From Leucobacter luti (lineage in GTDB: Bacteria > Actinomycetota > Actinomycetes > Actinomycetales > Microbacteriaceae): 64,000 nt of DNA. The stretch lies in NCBI RefSeq assembly GCF_004217175.1, contig NZ_SHKI01000003.1, positions 310,697 through 374,696 of the forward strand, read 5' to 3'. A model generated the notes under the pieces. That model saw only the letters and a list, made by a program, of their open reading frames with translations. It was not told where the DNA came from and ran no database searches. The position numbers were made by a program, and so were the translations under genes. Shown here piece by piece: positions 8,807 through 17,158 of this stretch. Numbering within the stretch: the stretch's first letter is position 1; the number at the start of each line of letters is the position of its first letter.

Positions 8807-9202
8807 TCACGGGAGCGCGGCGGGGCCAAACGCCTGGGGCAGGAGCTCGTCGATCGTGCGCGGCCCGGCGGCCGTGGCGAGGAGCATGCCGGGCGCCGCG
8901 GCCTCGTGCAGCAGCTGGCGGCAGCGCCCGCACGGGGTGAGCGCGGCGCCCGCCGCGTCGACACACACGAACGCGACGAGCTTTCCACCGCCGCCCAGGT
9001 GCAGCGCCCCCACGAGCGCGCACTCGGCGCACAGCGTGAGGCCGTAGCTCGCGTTCTCCACGTTGCAGCCGACGATCACGCGGCCGTCGTCGACGAGCGC
9101 GGCGCAGCCGACCGCCAGGCCCGAGTACGGGGCGTAGGAGTGCGCGGTTGCGGCGAGCGCGGCGGTGCGCAGCGCGTCCCAGTCGATCGTGGTCTCGCTC
9201 AT
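8807..9202 (-). CDS. cdd: cytidine deaminase
   Basis: Homotetramer-type cytidine deaminase of 131 residues, converting cytidine and deoxycytidine to uridine and deoxyuridine for pyrimidine salvage. The substrate-binding NVENASYGLT block is at 47-56, the zinc ligand and catalytic pair are C58 and E60 in CAE, and the second zinc motif PCGRC gives C91 and C94. The length is typical. It is the first gene of a two-gene unit with the DHA2 exporter. The region just upstream carries a copy of the 90-bp repeat, which belongs to the end of natB rather than to cdd. Confidence 0.95.
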   Translation of the reverse strand: MSETTIDWDALRTAALAATAHSYAPYSGLAVGCAALVDDGRVIVGCNVENASYGLTLCAECALVGALHLGGGGKLVAFVCVDAAGAALTPCGRCRQLLHEAAAPGMLLATAAGPRTIDELLPQAFGPAALP

Positions 9203-9271
9203 GCCCCCAGGCTACCCGGGGCGGCGGGTGGGGCGCCCCGGGCCCGGGTCCGGGTCCGGGGCGGCCCCCTC

Positions 9272-9360
9272 CCCACGAGCGTGCGGCTTCGCCACGAGCG
9301 TGCGGCTCCCGCACCGCAGCCGAGCCGCACACTCGTCGCCGGATCCTCCACTCGTGCGGG
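9272..9360 (-). repeat. 90-bp stem-forming repeat, copy A
   Basis: On the minus strand this reads CACGAGTGGAGGATCC, then a sense arm ACGAGTGTGCGGC, then two antisense arms AGCCGCACGCTCGT and GAAGCCGCACGCTCGTGG. It is the same architecture as six other copies in the window but inverted, and it begins about 50 bp after the natB stop codon (9412, minus). A flanking GGGGCTGCGGGCGGGG block (about 9363-9402) is repeated twice. Its position and polarity place it in the 3' region of natB. Confidence 0.75.
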
Positions 9361-9411
9361 GTGGGGCTGCGGGCGGGGGCGGGTGGGGCTGCGGGCGGGG
9401 CCGGGGCGACC

Positions 9412-10563
9412 CTACCCCTTGATTGCGTCGCCCAGCTTCACGCGGGCGCCCGTGCGCAGGATCGAGTTGCTGTAGATGCGCGAACCGATCCAGAGCACCA
9501 CGGCGATCGAGGCGGCGAGGATCCCGAGCGACAGGATCGGCTCCCACCACTCGGCCGTGCCGAGGTACAGGCGCATGGGCATCGCCGTGGGCGCCGAGAA
9601 CGGGACGTAGCTCATCACCGCGAGCGCCACGGGGTTCTCGAAGAGGAAGATGATCAGGAAGAACGGGATCATCACCAGCATCATCACCGGGCTCGTCACC
9701 GATCCGATGTCCTCCTGCCGCGAGACGAGCGCCGCGGCCGCAGCGTAGAGCGCGGCGAGCAGCACGAACCCGAAGGCGAACAGGATCCCGAACCAAATCA
9801 TCGCCGTCCCCAGCTCGCCGAGCAGCAGGTCCTGCCCCGTCGCGAGCATTCCGACGGCGGCGAGCGCGATGGTCGCAACCACCGTGCCCAGCGCGAGAAT
9901 GCTGTTGCCGAGGATCTTGCCGGCGAGCATCGCGCGCGCGGACACCGTGGCGAGCAAGATCTCGACGATTCGGGTCTGCTTCTCCTCGACGACGCTCTGC
10001 GCGATCGTCGTGCCGAACGTGAGCGCGGTCATGTAGAAGACCATGCCGAACCCCATCGCGATCAGGTACCCGAGCATGAAGCTGGTGCCGCTCGGGTCGA
10101 GCAGTTCGACGGTGGGCACCGCCGAGAGCGCCTGCACCAGCTCGGCGGGCGCGCTGTCGGTGGCGATCACCGTGAGGTCGATCGCGGTGTCACCGCCGGG
10201 CACCACGGCCGCGGCGACGTCACCGTCACGGACCAGCTGCTCGGCTGCCGCGCGATCCGGCACCGCGCTCACCTCGAATCCGGCGCCCTCAAGCCCGCTC
10301 GCCGCGCTCCCCACGGCGGCGACCTTCGTGGGGCCGCCGAAGCCGCCGTTCTGTGAGACCAGCCCGCCGATCACCACGCCGGCGAGGACCACGAGGAGCA
10401 GGATCCCCGTGGAGATCAGGAACGCTTTCGAGCGCAGCCGCGTGGTGATCTCGCGCTCGGCGACGATCCAGGCGGCCTGCGGGCCGCTCAGCTGCTGACG
10501 GCCGCCGGGGGCGCGCCCGGCGGGAGTTCCGGCGGCCTGGCCGGTGGGTGCGGTGGTGGTCAT
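9412..10563 (-). CDS. ABC-2 type permease, NatB-like
   Basis: A 383-residue membrane subunit of a Na+/drug-type ABC exporter. It has the NatB/ABC2_membrane_3 layout: a cytosolic leader ending WIVAEREITTRLRSKAFLIS, first membrane helix at about 50-70, an extracytoplasmic domain to about 180, then five or six membrane helices; VEEKQTRIVEILLATVSARAMLAGKILG is the conserved coupling region. It pairs with the upstream ATPase, whose stop overlaps this start by 4 bp (ATGA). The exported substrate is unknown; the divergent two-component pair suggests envelope stress or antibiotic response. Confidence 0.9.
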   Translation of the reverse strand: MTTTAPTGQAAGTPAGRAPGGRQQLSGPQAAWIVAEREITTRLRSKAFLISTGILLLVVLAGVVIGGLVSQNGGFGGPTKVAAVGSAASGLEGAGFEVSAVPDRAAAEQLVRDGDVAAAVVPGGDTAIDLTVIATDSAPAELVQALSAVPTVELLDPSGTSFMLGYLIAMGFGMVFYMTALTFGTTIAQSVVEEKQTRIVEILLATVSARAMLAGKILGNSILALGTVVATIALAAVGMLATGQDLLLGELGTAMIWFGILFAFGFVLLAALYAAAAALVSRQEDIGSVTSPVMMLVMIPFFLIIFLFENPVALAVMSYVPFSAPTAMPMRLYLGTAEWWEPILSLGILAASIAVVLWIGSRIYSNSILRTGARVKLGDAIKG

Positions 10564-11459
10564 GCGACGACCTCCTTGAAGATCTGGGCGAGGGACGGGG
10601 TGACCGGGGCGAAGCTGCGCACCGTGGTCTCCGGTAGCTCCACCGCACGCGCGAGTACCGCCTGCGCGGCGGCGTCGCTCTCAGCGTCGAAGCGGACGAA
10701 GCCACCGTCGAGGTGGGCCACGGTGATGGCCGGCTGCTCGCGCACCCAGCCGGCGTCGGCTGCGGCCCCGGCGAGTTCAAGCTCGAAGGTGCGGCCGGCG
10801 TGCTCGGCGCGGAGGGCCTCACGGGAGCCGTGGGCGCGGATCCTGCCCCCGCCGATCACCACGACGTCGTCGCAGAGCCGCTCGACGATGTCGAGCTGGT
10901 GCGAGGAGAACAGCACGGGGGCGCCCTGCGCCGCGTAGTCGCGGAGCACGCCGAGGACCACCTCGACGGCCATCGGGTCGAGGCCCGAGAACGGCTCGTC
11001 GAGCACGAGGGCGAGCGGCTCGTGCACGAGCGCCGCGGCGATCTGGGCGCGCTGCTGGTTGCCGAGCGAGAGGCTCTCGAGAGTGTCGCCGCTGCGCTCC
11101 GCGAGGCCGAGCCGGTCGAGCAGCCCGGTCGCCGACACCTTCGCGGCGGCGGCGCTCATGCCGTGCAGACGGCCGAGGTAGACGAGCTGCTCAAGCACCG
11201 CCATCTTCGGGTACAGCCCGCGTTCTTCCGGCATGTAGCCGAACCCGGCGCGATCCGCCGCGGTGAGCGGCGCCCCGTTCATACTCACGGTGCCGCTATC
11301 GGCGGAGAGAACCCCGAGGATGATCCGCATCGTGGTGGTCTTCCCGGCGCCGTTCCCGCCGACAAAGCCCGTCATGCGGCCGCTCTGCACCGAAAACGTG
11401 ACGTCGTCGAGTACCCGGCGGTCGCCGTAGCTGCGAGTGATTCCAGCGATGTCGATCAT
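10560..11459 (-). CDS. ABC transporter ATP-binding protein, NatA-like
   Basis: A 299-residue ATPase that energises the NatB-like permease. Walker A is GGNGAGKTTT, the Q-loop region is GYMPEERGLYPKM, the signature is LSLGNQQRAQIAAALV (LSLGN in place of LSGGQ, usual for this subfamily) and Walker B is LALVLDEPFSGLD. A C-terminal domain (about 220-299) is typical of NatA/DrrA ATPases. The true start is ATG 11459, directly after AAAGGAG on the minus strand; the frame is open far upstream but that extension overlaps the sensor kinase gene antisense and is not protein-like. Confidence 0.93.
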   Translation of the reverse strand: MIDIAGITRSYGDRRVLDDVTFSVQSGRMTGFVGGNGAGKTTTMRIILGVLSADSGTVSMNGAPLTAADRAGFGYMPEERGLYPKMAVLEQLVYLGRLHGMSAAAAKVSATGLLDRLGLAERSGDTLESLSLGNQQRAQIAAALVHEPLALVLDEPFSGLDPMAVEVVLGVLRDYAAQGAPVLFSSHQLDIVERLCDDVVVIGGGRIRAHGSREALRAEHAGRTFELELAGAAADAGWVREQPAITVAHLDGGFVRFDAESDAAAQAVLARAVELPETTVRSFAPVTPSLAQIFKEVVA

Positions 11460-11507
11460 CCCGCTCCTTTCGTCTCCCCCAAGTCTGGTCACACGCGGCC
11501 GCCCGCG

Positions 11508-11549
11508 CCTCCCCCGCGCGGGTGATCCGGCTCCGCCTCGCGGGGGAGG
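11508..11549. promoter_or_regulatory. perfect 11-bp dyad between natA and sensor kinase genes
   Basis: CCTCCCCCGCG at 11508-11518 is matched by its exact complement CGCGGGGGAGG at 11539-11549, with a 20-bp centre. It sits in the 123-bp divergent spacer between natA and the histidine kinase gene. It could be the binding site of the neighbouring response regulator or a 5'-UTR stem of the natA message. The function is inferred from location only. Confidence 0.4.
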
Positions 11550-11569
11550 TCGCTGGCCGCCCCACCGCA

Positions 11570-11575
11570 TACGCT
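11570..11575 (+). promoter_or_regulatory. candidate -10 box of a leaderless sensor kinase message
   Basis: TACGCT matches the actinobacterial -10 pattern TANNNT and ends seven bases before the ATG at 11583. No ribosome binding site precedes that ATG, so transcription starting at or near the A of ATG would explain translation. No good -35 is visible. Confidence 0.4.
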
Positions 11576-11582
11576 TGAACGC

Positions 11583-12887
11583 ATGACCCCTGTTTCGGCC
11601 GAGTGGGCCCGGCCCGCCCCCAGCCGGACACAGCTGCGCACCGACGCACTGATCGCCGGGACGCTCGCCGTTGGTGCCACGACCACCTCGCTGCTCTACG
11701 CGCGCACCGGCATCATCGCCGAACCGGCGCCACTGTGGGTGTGGGTGCTGGGGCTCGCCCTGTGCACGCTCCCGCTCGCGCTGCGTCGCCTCGCCCCGAT
11801 CCCGGTCGCCGTCGTGGTGGCGATCGGGTTCTTCGTGTGCGGCCAGTTCGCGGTGCCCGAGCTCCTGATGGTCAACATTTGCCTCTTCCTCGCGCTCTAC
11901 ACGGTGGGCGCGTGGGAGCGGAATCGCGTTGCGGCGGTCTGGGCACTCATCGGGATCAGCGCCGCGCTCCTGGCCTGGCTCGTGATCGCGCTGATCATTT
12001 CGTCCTCGGACGACGAGGAATTTCTCGGGATGCCGCGCTCGGGCCTGTTCTCCGCATACGCAACGTACGCGGTGATCCAGATCATCACGAACCTGCTCTA
12101 CTTCGGCGGCGCGTTCTGGTTCGGCTATCGGGCCTGGCGCGCCGCGCGCACCCAGGCGATGCTGGAGGCGCAGGGCCAGGAGCTGGAGCTTGAGCGGCAG
12201 ACCAGCGCCGCCCAGGCCGTCGCGCTCGAACGCCTCGGCATCGCCCGCGAGCTCCACGACGTGGTCGCGCACCACGTGTCGGTGATGGGGATCCAGGCCG
12301 CCGCCGCCCGGCGCAGTCTCCACCCGGATCCGGATCGGGCCGTCACGGCGCTCGGGGTCGTCGAGGGCAGCGCACACACCGCGGTGGAAGAGCTCCGGCG
12401 GCTCGTGCACACGCTCCGCACCCCCGAGGTCGAGGACGGCTCGACGACGGTGGGGATCGCGCAGCTCGCGCACCTCGTCGCGGAGTCGCAGAGCGCCGGG
12501 ACCGGCACCGTGCTCATCGTCGCTGGTGCCCGGCGCCCCGTTCCGCTGCTGGTCGACGTCGCGCTGTATCGGGTGGTGCAGGAGGCGCTCACGAATGTGC
12601 GCAAGCACGCGGGGCGCGGGGCCGAGGCGACCGTGCGGCTGCGCTTTGACCACGACGCCGTCGAGGTGGAGATCAGCGACGACGGGATCGTGCAGCGCCT
12701 CGCGTCCGGCGGCGCAGGCGGTTTCGGGGGCGCGGGCGGCTCTGGCGGCTCTGGGCTCGGGCTGCGCGGGATGCGCGAGCGGGTGGGCGCCGTCGGCGGC
12801 GAGGTGTGGGCCGGACGACGCGAGCGGGGCGGCTTCATGGTGCGGGCGCGCGTGCCGCTTTCGAGCGAACCGGGGGGCACCGCATGA
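11583..12887 (+). CDS. NarL-type sensor histidine kinase
   Basis: A 434-residue kinase. Residues 20-185 hold about five or six membrane helices with little extracytoplasmic sequence, so it may sense the membrane itself. The HisKA_3 dimerisation helix is ERLGIARELHDVVAHHVSVMG with the phospho-acceptor H225. The ATPase domain shows the N box QEALTNVRKHA, the D box EISDDG and the G box GLGLRGMRERVG, split by a glycine-rich lid (GGAGGFGGAGGSGGSG). The stop overlaps the response regulator start by 4 bp. Divergent from the NatAB-like exporter, which it probably regulates. Confidence 0.93.
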   Translation: MTPVSAEWARPAPSRTQLRTDALIAGTLAVGATTTSLLYARTGIIAEPAPLWVWVLGLALCTLPLALRRLAPIPVAVVVAIGFFVCGQFAVPELLMVNICLFLALYTVGAWERNRVAAVWALIGISAALLAWLVIALIISSSDDEEFLGMPRSGLFSAYATYAVIQIITNLLYFGGAFWFGYRAWRAARTQAMLEAQGQELELERQTSAAQAVALERLGIARELHDVVAHHVSVMGIQAAAARRSLHPDPDRAVTALGVVEGSAHTAVEELRRLVHTLRTPEVEDGSTTVGIAQLAHLVAESQSAGTGTVLIVAGARRPVPLLVDVALYRVVQEALTNVRKHAGRGAEATVRLRFDHDAVEVEISDDGIVQRLASGGAGGFGGAGGSGGSGLGLRGMRERVGAVGGEVWAGRRERGGFMVRARVPLSSEPGGTA

Positions 12888-13726
12888 TCCGCGTGCTCGT
12901 CGTCGACGACCAGGCGCTCGTGCGGTCTGGGTTCCGGATCATCCTCGAGTCGGAGCCCGGGATCGAGGTGGTCGGCGAGGCCGCCAACGGCCGCGAGGCG
13001 GTGGCGCTCGCCGCGCGGCTGCGCCCGGACGTGATCTGCATGGACGTCGAGATGCCCGAGCTCGACGGGATCGCGGCGGCGCGCCAGATCCTCGAGGCCG
13101 GCCCGGACGGCGGTGCTGCGCCAGCTGGCGCCGCGGGCGCCTCTGACGGCGCCGGCAACGCTGACGTCGCTGGCAACGCTGACGGCGCTGGCACCCCGGC
13201 GGCGGCACCCGCGATCCTGATCCTCACCACTTTTGGGCACGAGCGCTACCTCTTCGACGCGCTTGCCGCGGGGGTCAGCGGGTTCCTCCTGAAGACCTCG
13301 CGCGCGGAGCAGCTCATCGACGCCGTGCGCGAGCTCGCGGCTGGCCACGCGCTACTCGGACCCGACGTGACGCGGGCCGTGCTCGCCCGGGTCGCGGACG
13401 ACCGCGGTGGGTCGGGCGGGGTCGCCGGTGCCGGCACTTCCGCCGCCGAGGGCGCGGGTGCGGGTGCTGGTGCGGGCTCGGCCGTCCCCGGCGAGACGCC
13501 CAAGCCGGGCGCCGGACCCGACCCGTTCGAGCAGGCAGGGCTCACCGAGCGCGAGCGCGAGGTGCTCGGCCTCCTCGCGCAGGGCGCTTCGAACGCCGAG
13601 ATCGCGGCCGCGCTCTTTCTCGGTGAAGCGACGATCAAGACGCACGTCTCAAACGTGCTGCAAAAGCTCGGCGTCCGCGACCGCATCCAGGCGGTCGTCT
13701 GGGCGCACACCCGCGGCGCGGGGTAG
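12884..13726 (+). CDS. NarL/LuxR-type response regulator with receiver insertion
   Basis: A 280-residue partner of the upstream kinase, starting at ATG 12884 within the ATGA overlap. The receiver has D8/D9 in LVVDDQ, the phosphorylated D54 in CMDVEMPELDG, T115/T116 in LILTTFG and K137 in LLKTS. The LuxR helix-turn-helix is at about 218-275 (LTEREREVLGLLAQGASNAEIAA). Two Ala/Gly-rich segments are unusual: residues 73-109 lie inside the receiver between helix 3 and strand 4, and residues 174-214 form the linker. Typical family members are near 215-225 residues. Confidence 0.92.
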   Translation: MIRVLVVDDQALVRSGFRIILESEPGIEVVGEAANGREAVALAARLRPDVICMDVEMPELDGIAAARQILEAGPDGGAAPAGAAGASDGAGNADVAGNADGAGTPAAAPAILILTTFGHERYLFDALAAGVSGFLLKTSRAEQLIDAVRELAAGHALLGPDVTRAVLARVADDRGGSGGVAGAGTSAAEGAGAGAGAGSAVPGETPKPGAGPDPFEQAGLTEREREVLGLLAQGASNAEIAAALFLGEATIKTHVSNVLQKLGVRDRIQAVVWAHTRGAG

Positions 13727-13820
13727 CCGGGGCGGGCACGCCAGGCGCTCAGCTCCGCGCACCCCGCCCGCCCCCGGCCTCCCCGGCCTCCACGGCACCC
13801 ACGGCCCCCGGCCCCCGGCC

Positions 13821-13910
13821 CTCCACGAGTGGAGGATCCGCGCACGAGCGTGCGGCATCACAACGGTCGCGAAGCCGCACGCTCGACACGAAGCCGCACG
13901 CTCGTGGAGG
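13821..13910 (+). repeat. 90-bp stem-forming repeat, copy B
   Basis: Order of parts: CCACGAGTGGAGGATCC, sense arm GCACGAGCGTGCGGC, a 16-bp spacer, antisense arm GAAGCCGCACGCTCG, short spacer, second antisense arm GAAGCCGCACGCTCGTGG. The sense arm can pair with either antisense arm over 13 or more bases. It starts about 95 bp after the response regulator stop. Over about 82 bp it is identical to copy C except for one base (GCTCG versus ACTCG in the last arm). Confidence 0.8.
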
Positions 13911-14109
13911 GGCGAAGGAGCGGAGGAGCGAATGGGCGAATGGGCGTGAGCGAGCGGCTGGTTGTGGGCGAACGGCGCGGGGGGGCTCGGGGAACTCGGA
14001 CGCCGGCCGGGCGGCGCTCGCCTCGCGGGCCGAACCGGCCTCAAGCGCCGACCGAGGCGGGCCACAGGATCAGGACCGCACGATCGGGACCGGCGACTCG
14101 ACTCGCTCC

Positions 14110-14260
14110 CCACGAGTGGAGGATCCGCGCACGAGCGTGCGGCATCACAACGGTCGCGAAGCCGCACGCTCGACACGAAGCCGCACACTCGTCGGGGCCC
14201 CGCACACCCGCACACCCGACACGAAGCCGCACGCTCGCATCGGAGCCGCACGCTCGTGGA
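14110..14260 (+). repeat. 90-bp stem-forming repeat, copy C with extra arms
   Basis: Core at 14110-14195 nearly identical to copy B, followed by a further pair of antisense arms (GAAGCCGCACGCTCG and GAGCCGCACGCTCGTGG) at 14223-14258. Same orientation as copy B. The near identity of B and C implies a recent duplication or gene conversion. Confidence 0.8.
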
Positions 14261-14428
14261 AGGGCGGAGGGGTGGAAGGGTGGAGGGGTGGAAGGGTGGA
14301 TGGGGTGGAGGAGCGGTGGGGTGGAGCGGAGGGGCGGAGGGGCGACGGGGTGCGAGTGCGCGCCCGGGCACGCGCGCGCTCGCACCCCACCACCCACCGC
14401 CCCCGCTGCCGCCGAACGCGCCGCCCCG

Positions 14429-17158
14429 CTACGGCACGGGGATCTGCCCGGCCGCGTGCGCCCGCGCGTACTCGACGCGAACGCGCCGCCGCTCCTCGCG
14501 CCCCTCGGGGTGGTCGGCGGGCGTCGCGCCCAGCAGCCGCTTCGTGTACGGGTGCTCGGGCGCCTCAAACAGCTGCTCGGTCTCCGCGATCTCGACGAGC
14601 TTGCCCGAGCGCATCACGGCGATCCGGTCGCAGATATTGCGCACGAGGCCGAGGTCGTGAGCGATGAAGAGGTAGCTGATGCCGGTCTCCTCCTGCAGCT
14701 GGGCCAGCAGCTCGATGATCTGCCGCTGGGTGAGGAGGTCGAGCGCGCTCACCGCCTCGTCGCACACGACGAGCCGCGGCCGCAGCACGAGCGCCCGCGC
14801 GATAGCGACGCGCTGCTGCTGCCCACCGGAGAGTTCCGCGGGGCGCCGCCGCATGTGGTCGCCCGTGAGCCCCACCTGCGCGAACGCGGTCTCGGCGAGG
14901 TGCTCGCGCTCGGCACGATCCCCGATGCCGTGCCTGGTGAGCGCGGCCGTGAGCGCCGCCGATACGGGTTGCTGCGGGTTGAGCGACATCGACGGGTCCT
15001 GGAACACCGCCTGCACCTGCTTGCGGTAGCTCAGCGGGGTGTGCGCACCGAAACTCGTGATGTCGGTGCCCTCGAACTCGATGCTGCCCGAGGCGACGGG
15101 GAGGAGGCGCAGGATCGCGCGGCCGGTGGTCGATTTGCCGGATCCAGACTCGCCCACGAGGCCGAGCGTCTCGCCGGGGGCGATGTCGAAGCTCACGTCG
15201 GAGACGACCGGGTGCGCGGCCCCGCCGAACAGGGTCGGGGTGCGGTACGAGAGCGAGAGGTCGCGCACGCGCAGCAGCGGAGGCGCATGGGTGCTTTGCC
15301 CGGCCGCTTCGGCCCCCGCGCCCGGGTCGCGCCGCTCCGCGACGTGCAGGGCGGGGTTGGCGGCGAGCAGCCGCTCCGTGTACTCGTGCTGCGGCCTGTC
15401 GAACAGCTCCCACACCCCGGCGGTCTCGACGATCTCGCCCTGGTACATCACGACCACGCGGTCGCACGCTTCCGCGGCCACGCCGAGGCCGTGCGTGATG
15501 AAGAGAATGCTCAGCCCCATCTCGTCGCGCAGTTCGAGCAGCAGGTCGAGCACCTGGGCCTGGGTGGTGACGTCGAGCGCGCTCGTCGCCTCGTCGGCGA
15601 TGATGAGCTCGGGGTTCGAGGCGATGGAGATCGCGATCGCGACGCGCTGCGCCATCCCGCCCGAGAACTGGTGCGGGTAGTCGTCGAGTCGCTGGGCGGC
15701 GTTCACCACGCCGACGCGGGTGAGGAGCTCGGCGGCACGCGCCCGGGCCGCTGCCCGTGTGAGCTTCGCGTGGGTGCGGAGCGTCTCCGTGAGCTGCTGG
15801 CCCACGGTGTGCACGGGTGAGAGCGACGCCATTGGGTCCTGGAAGATCGCAGCGATCCGTGTGCCGCGGATCCCGCGCAAGCCCTTCTCTCCGAGCCCGG
15901 CAATGTCCTCGCCGTCGAGCAGGATCTGACCGCGCGCAACGCCGATGCCGGGCTGCATAAGGCCGAGGATCGCTCGCGCCAGCGTCGACTTGCCCGATCC
16001 GGACTCGCCGATCAGGCCGACGATCTCGCCGCGGCCGACGGTGAGGTCGACATTCCGCACGAGTGAGCGGGTCCCGTCGGCGGTGTTCAGCGCGATCTCA
16101 AGGTCGCGGACGTCAAGGACCGGACGGGGCTCCGATCCGGATCCGCCAACCGCGGCGGCGGCAGGCACAGCATCCGCACCCGCACCGGCAGCACCCGCAC
16201 CGGCAGCGCCTGCTCCGCGGCTGGGCGCTGCCGTGCGCTTCACCGGCTTCACCGCTTTGCGCTTCTCCCCGGCGAGCGCGTCGTTAATGCCATCGCCGAT
16301 CATGTTGAAGGAGAGGACGGTGAGCACGATCGCGACGCCCGGCGGGATTGCGAGGAACGGCTGCACGGCGAGCTTCGTCGCGGCGAGGCCAAGCAGCCCG
16401 CCCCAGGAGGGGACCGCCGACTGCAGCCCGATGCCGAGGAAGCTCAGCATCGACTCGATGATGATCGCCGAGCCCGTGAGCACCGCGCCCTGGATCACGA
16501 GCGGACCGATGAGGTTGGGCAGGATCTGTTTGAACAGGATCGCCGCCTCGCGCAGGCCAGACACCTTCGCGGCGTCGATGTACATCTTGCCGCGCTCCGT
16601 GAGCGTGATCGCGCGAGTCATGCGCGCAAAGTTCATGGCGAAGATCAGACCGATCGCGAGCATGAGCGCCGGCAGCCCGCGACCGAGGATCGCGATCACC
16701 GCGACCGCGACGAGCAGGCCGGGCAGCGCGTCGAGGATGTCGACGAAGCGGGTGCCGATCCGGTCCCACCACCCGCCACGGTAGCCGAGCAGCAGCCCGA
16801 TCGGCACTCCGATCACGATCGCGATCAGCACGGATCCCAGGCCGACGAGCAGCGCGATCCTGGCGCCGAAGATCATGCGGCTGAGCACGTCGCGGCCGTT
16901 GTCGTCGGTGCCGAGCCAGTGCTCGGCGCTGGGGCCCTGTAGCAGCGCGTCGGGTGTGAACGTGTTCTGGAGCGGGTCGTAGGGCGCGAGCGCGTCGGCG
17001 AACACCGCGCACACCACCACCACGAGCAGCCAGGCGAGCGACAGCAGCGTCGCCGGTTGGGTGAGGAGCCGGCGCACGAACGAGGGACCCTTGGTGCGCG
17101 AACCGCCGGCACCGGGAACACCGAGCACCTGCGTCTTGGGAGGGGTGGGGTTGGTCAC
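14429..17158 (-). CDS. peptide/nickel-type ABC importer: permease and two ATPases in one protein
   Basis: A 909-residue fusion. Residues 30-295 form a DppC-type permease (periplasmic motif HWLGTDDNGRDVLSRMIFG, EAA loop AAKVSGLREAAILFKQILPN). A 45-residue Ala/Gly linker (about 300-345) leads to a DppD-type ATPase with Walker A GESGSGKST at 384-392, then a DppF-type ATPase with a second GESGSGKST near 660. Both have signatures (SGGMAQRVAIA and SGGQQQRVAIA) and Walker B. GTG start overlapping the permease B stop by 4 bp. It imports peptide-like or other solutes bound by the upstream lipoprotein. No frame break is visible, so the fusion looks genuine. Confidence 0.93.
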   Translation of the reverse strand: MTNPTPPKTQVLGVPGAGGSRTKGPSFVRRLLTQPATLLSLAWLLVVVVCAVFADALAPYDPLQNTFTPDALLQGPSAEHWLGTDDNGRDVLSRMIFGARIALLVGLGSVLIAIVIGVPIGLLLGYRGGWWDRIGTRFVDILDALPGLLVAVAVIAILGRGLPALMLAIGLIFAMNFARMTRAITLTERGKMYIDAAKVSGLREAAILFKQILPNLIGPLVIQGAVLTGSAIIIESMLSFLGIGLQSAVPSWGGLLGLAATKLAVQPFLAIPPGVAIVLTVLSFNMIGDGINDALAGEKRKAVKPVKRTAAPSRGAGAAGAGAAGAGADAVPAAAAVGGSGSEPRPVLDVRDLEIALNTADGTRSLVRNVDLTVGRGEIVGLIGESGSGKSTLARAILGLMQPGIGVARGQILLDGEDIAGLGEKGLRGIRGTRIAAIFQDPMASLSPVHTVGQQLTETLRTHAKLTRAAARARAAELLTRVGVVNAAQRLDDYPHQFSGGMAQRVAIAISIASNPELIIADEATSALDVTTQAQVLDLLLELRDEMGLSILFITHGLGVAAEACDRVVVMYQGEIVETAGVWELFDRPQHEYTERLLAANPALHVAERRDPGAGAEAAGQSTHAPPLLRVRDLSLSYRTPTLFGGAAHPVVSDVSFDIAPGETLGLVGESGSGKSTTGRAILRLLPVASGSIEFEGTDITSFGAHTPLSYRKQVQAVFQDPSMSLNPQQPVSAALTAALTRHGIGDRAEREHLAETAFAQVGLTGDHMRRRPAELSGGQQQRVAIARALVLRPRLVVCDEAVSALDLLTQRQIIELLAQLQEETGISYLFIAHDLGLVRNICDRIAVMRSGKLVEIAETEQLFEAPEHPYTKRLLGATPADHPEGREERRRVRVEYARAHAAGQIPVP

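Larger units (their letters stand above)
13727..14428. other. 702-bp convergent gap holding repeat copies B and C
   Basis: Lies between the ends of the response regulator gene (plus) and the peptide transporter fusion gene (minus). No frame here looks like a real gene. It contains the 90-bp repeat at 13821-13910 and 14110-14195, two more antisense arms at 14220-14260, a purine-rich run with GGGGTGGAAGGGTGGA-like units at about 14265-14345, and a pyrimidine/GC-rich tail. A block at 14076-14116 recurs at 29956-29996. Confidence 0.7.

Noticed and set aside
11460..12653. N-terminal extension of the NatA-like ATPase
   Set aside because: Overlaps the sensor kinase gene antisense, whereas a strong ribosome site precedes ATG 11459, where the ATPase fold begins.
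13829..15820. 663-codon open frame on the plus strand across the repeat gap and the transporter fusion gene
   Set aside because: Runs antisense through a well-conserved ABC gene and through repeats; its composition (His, Arg, Ala, Pro) is that of a GC-bias shadow.
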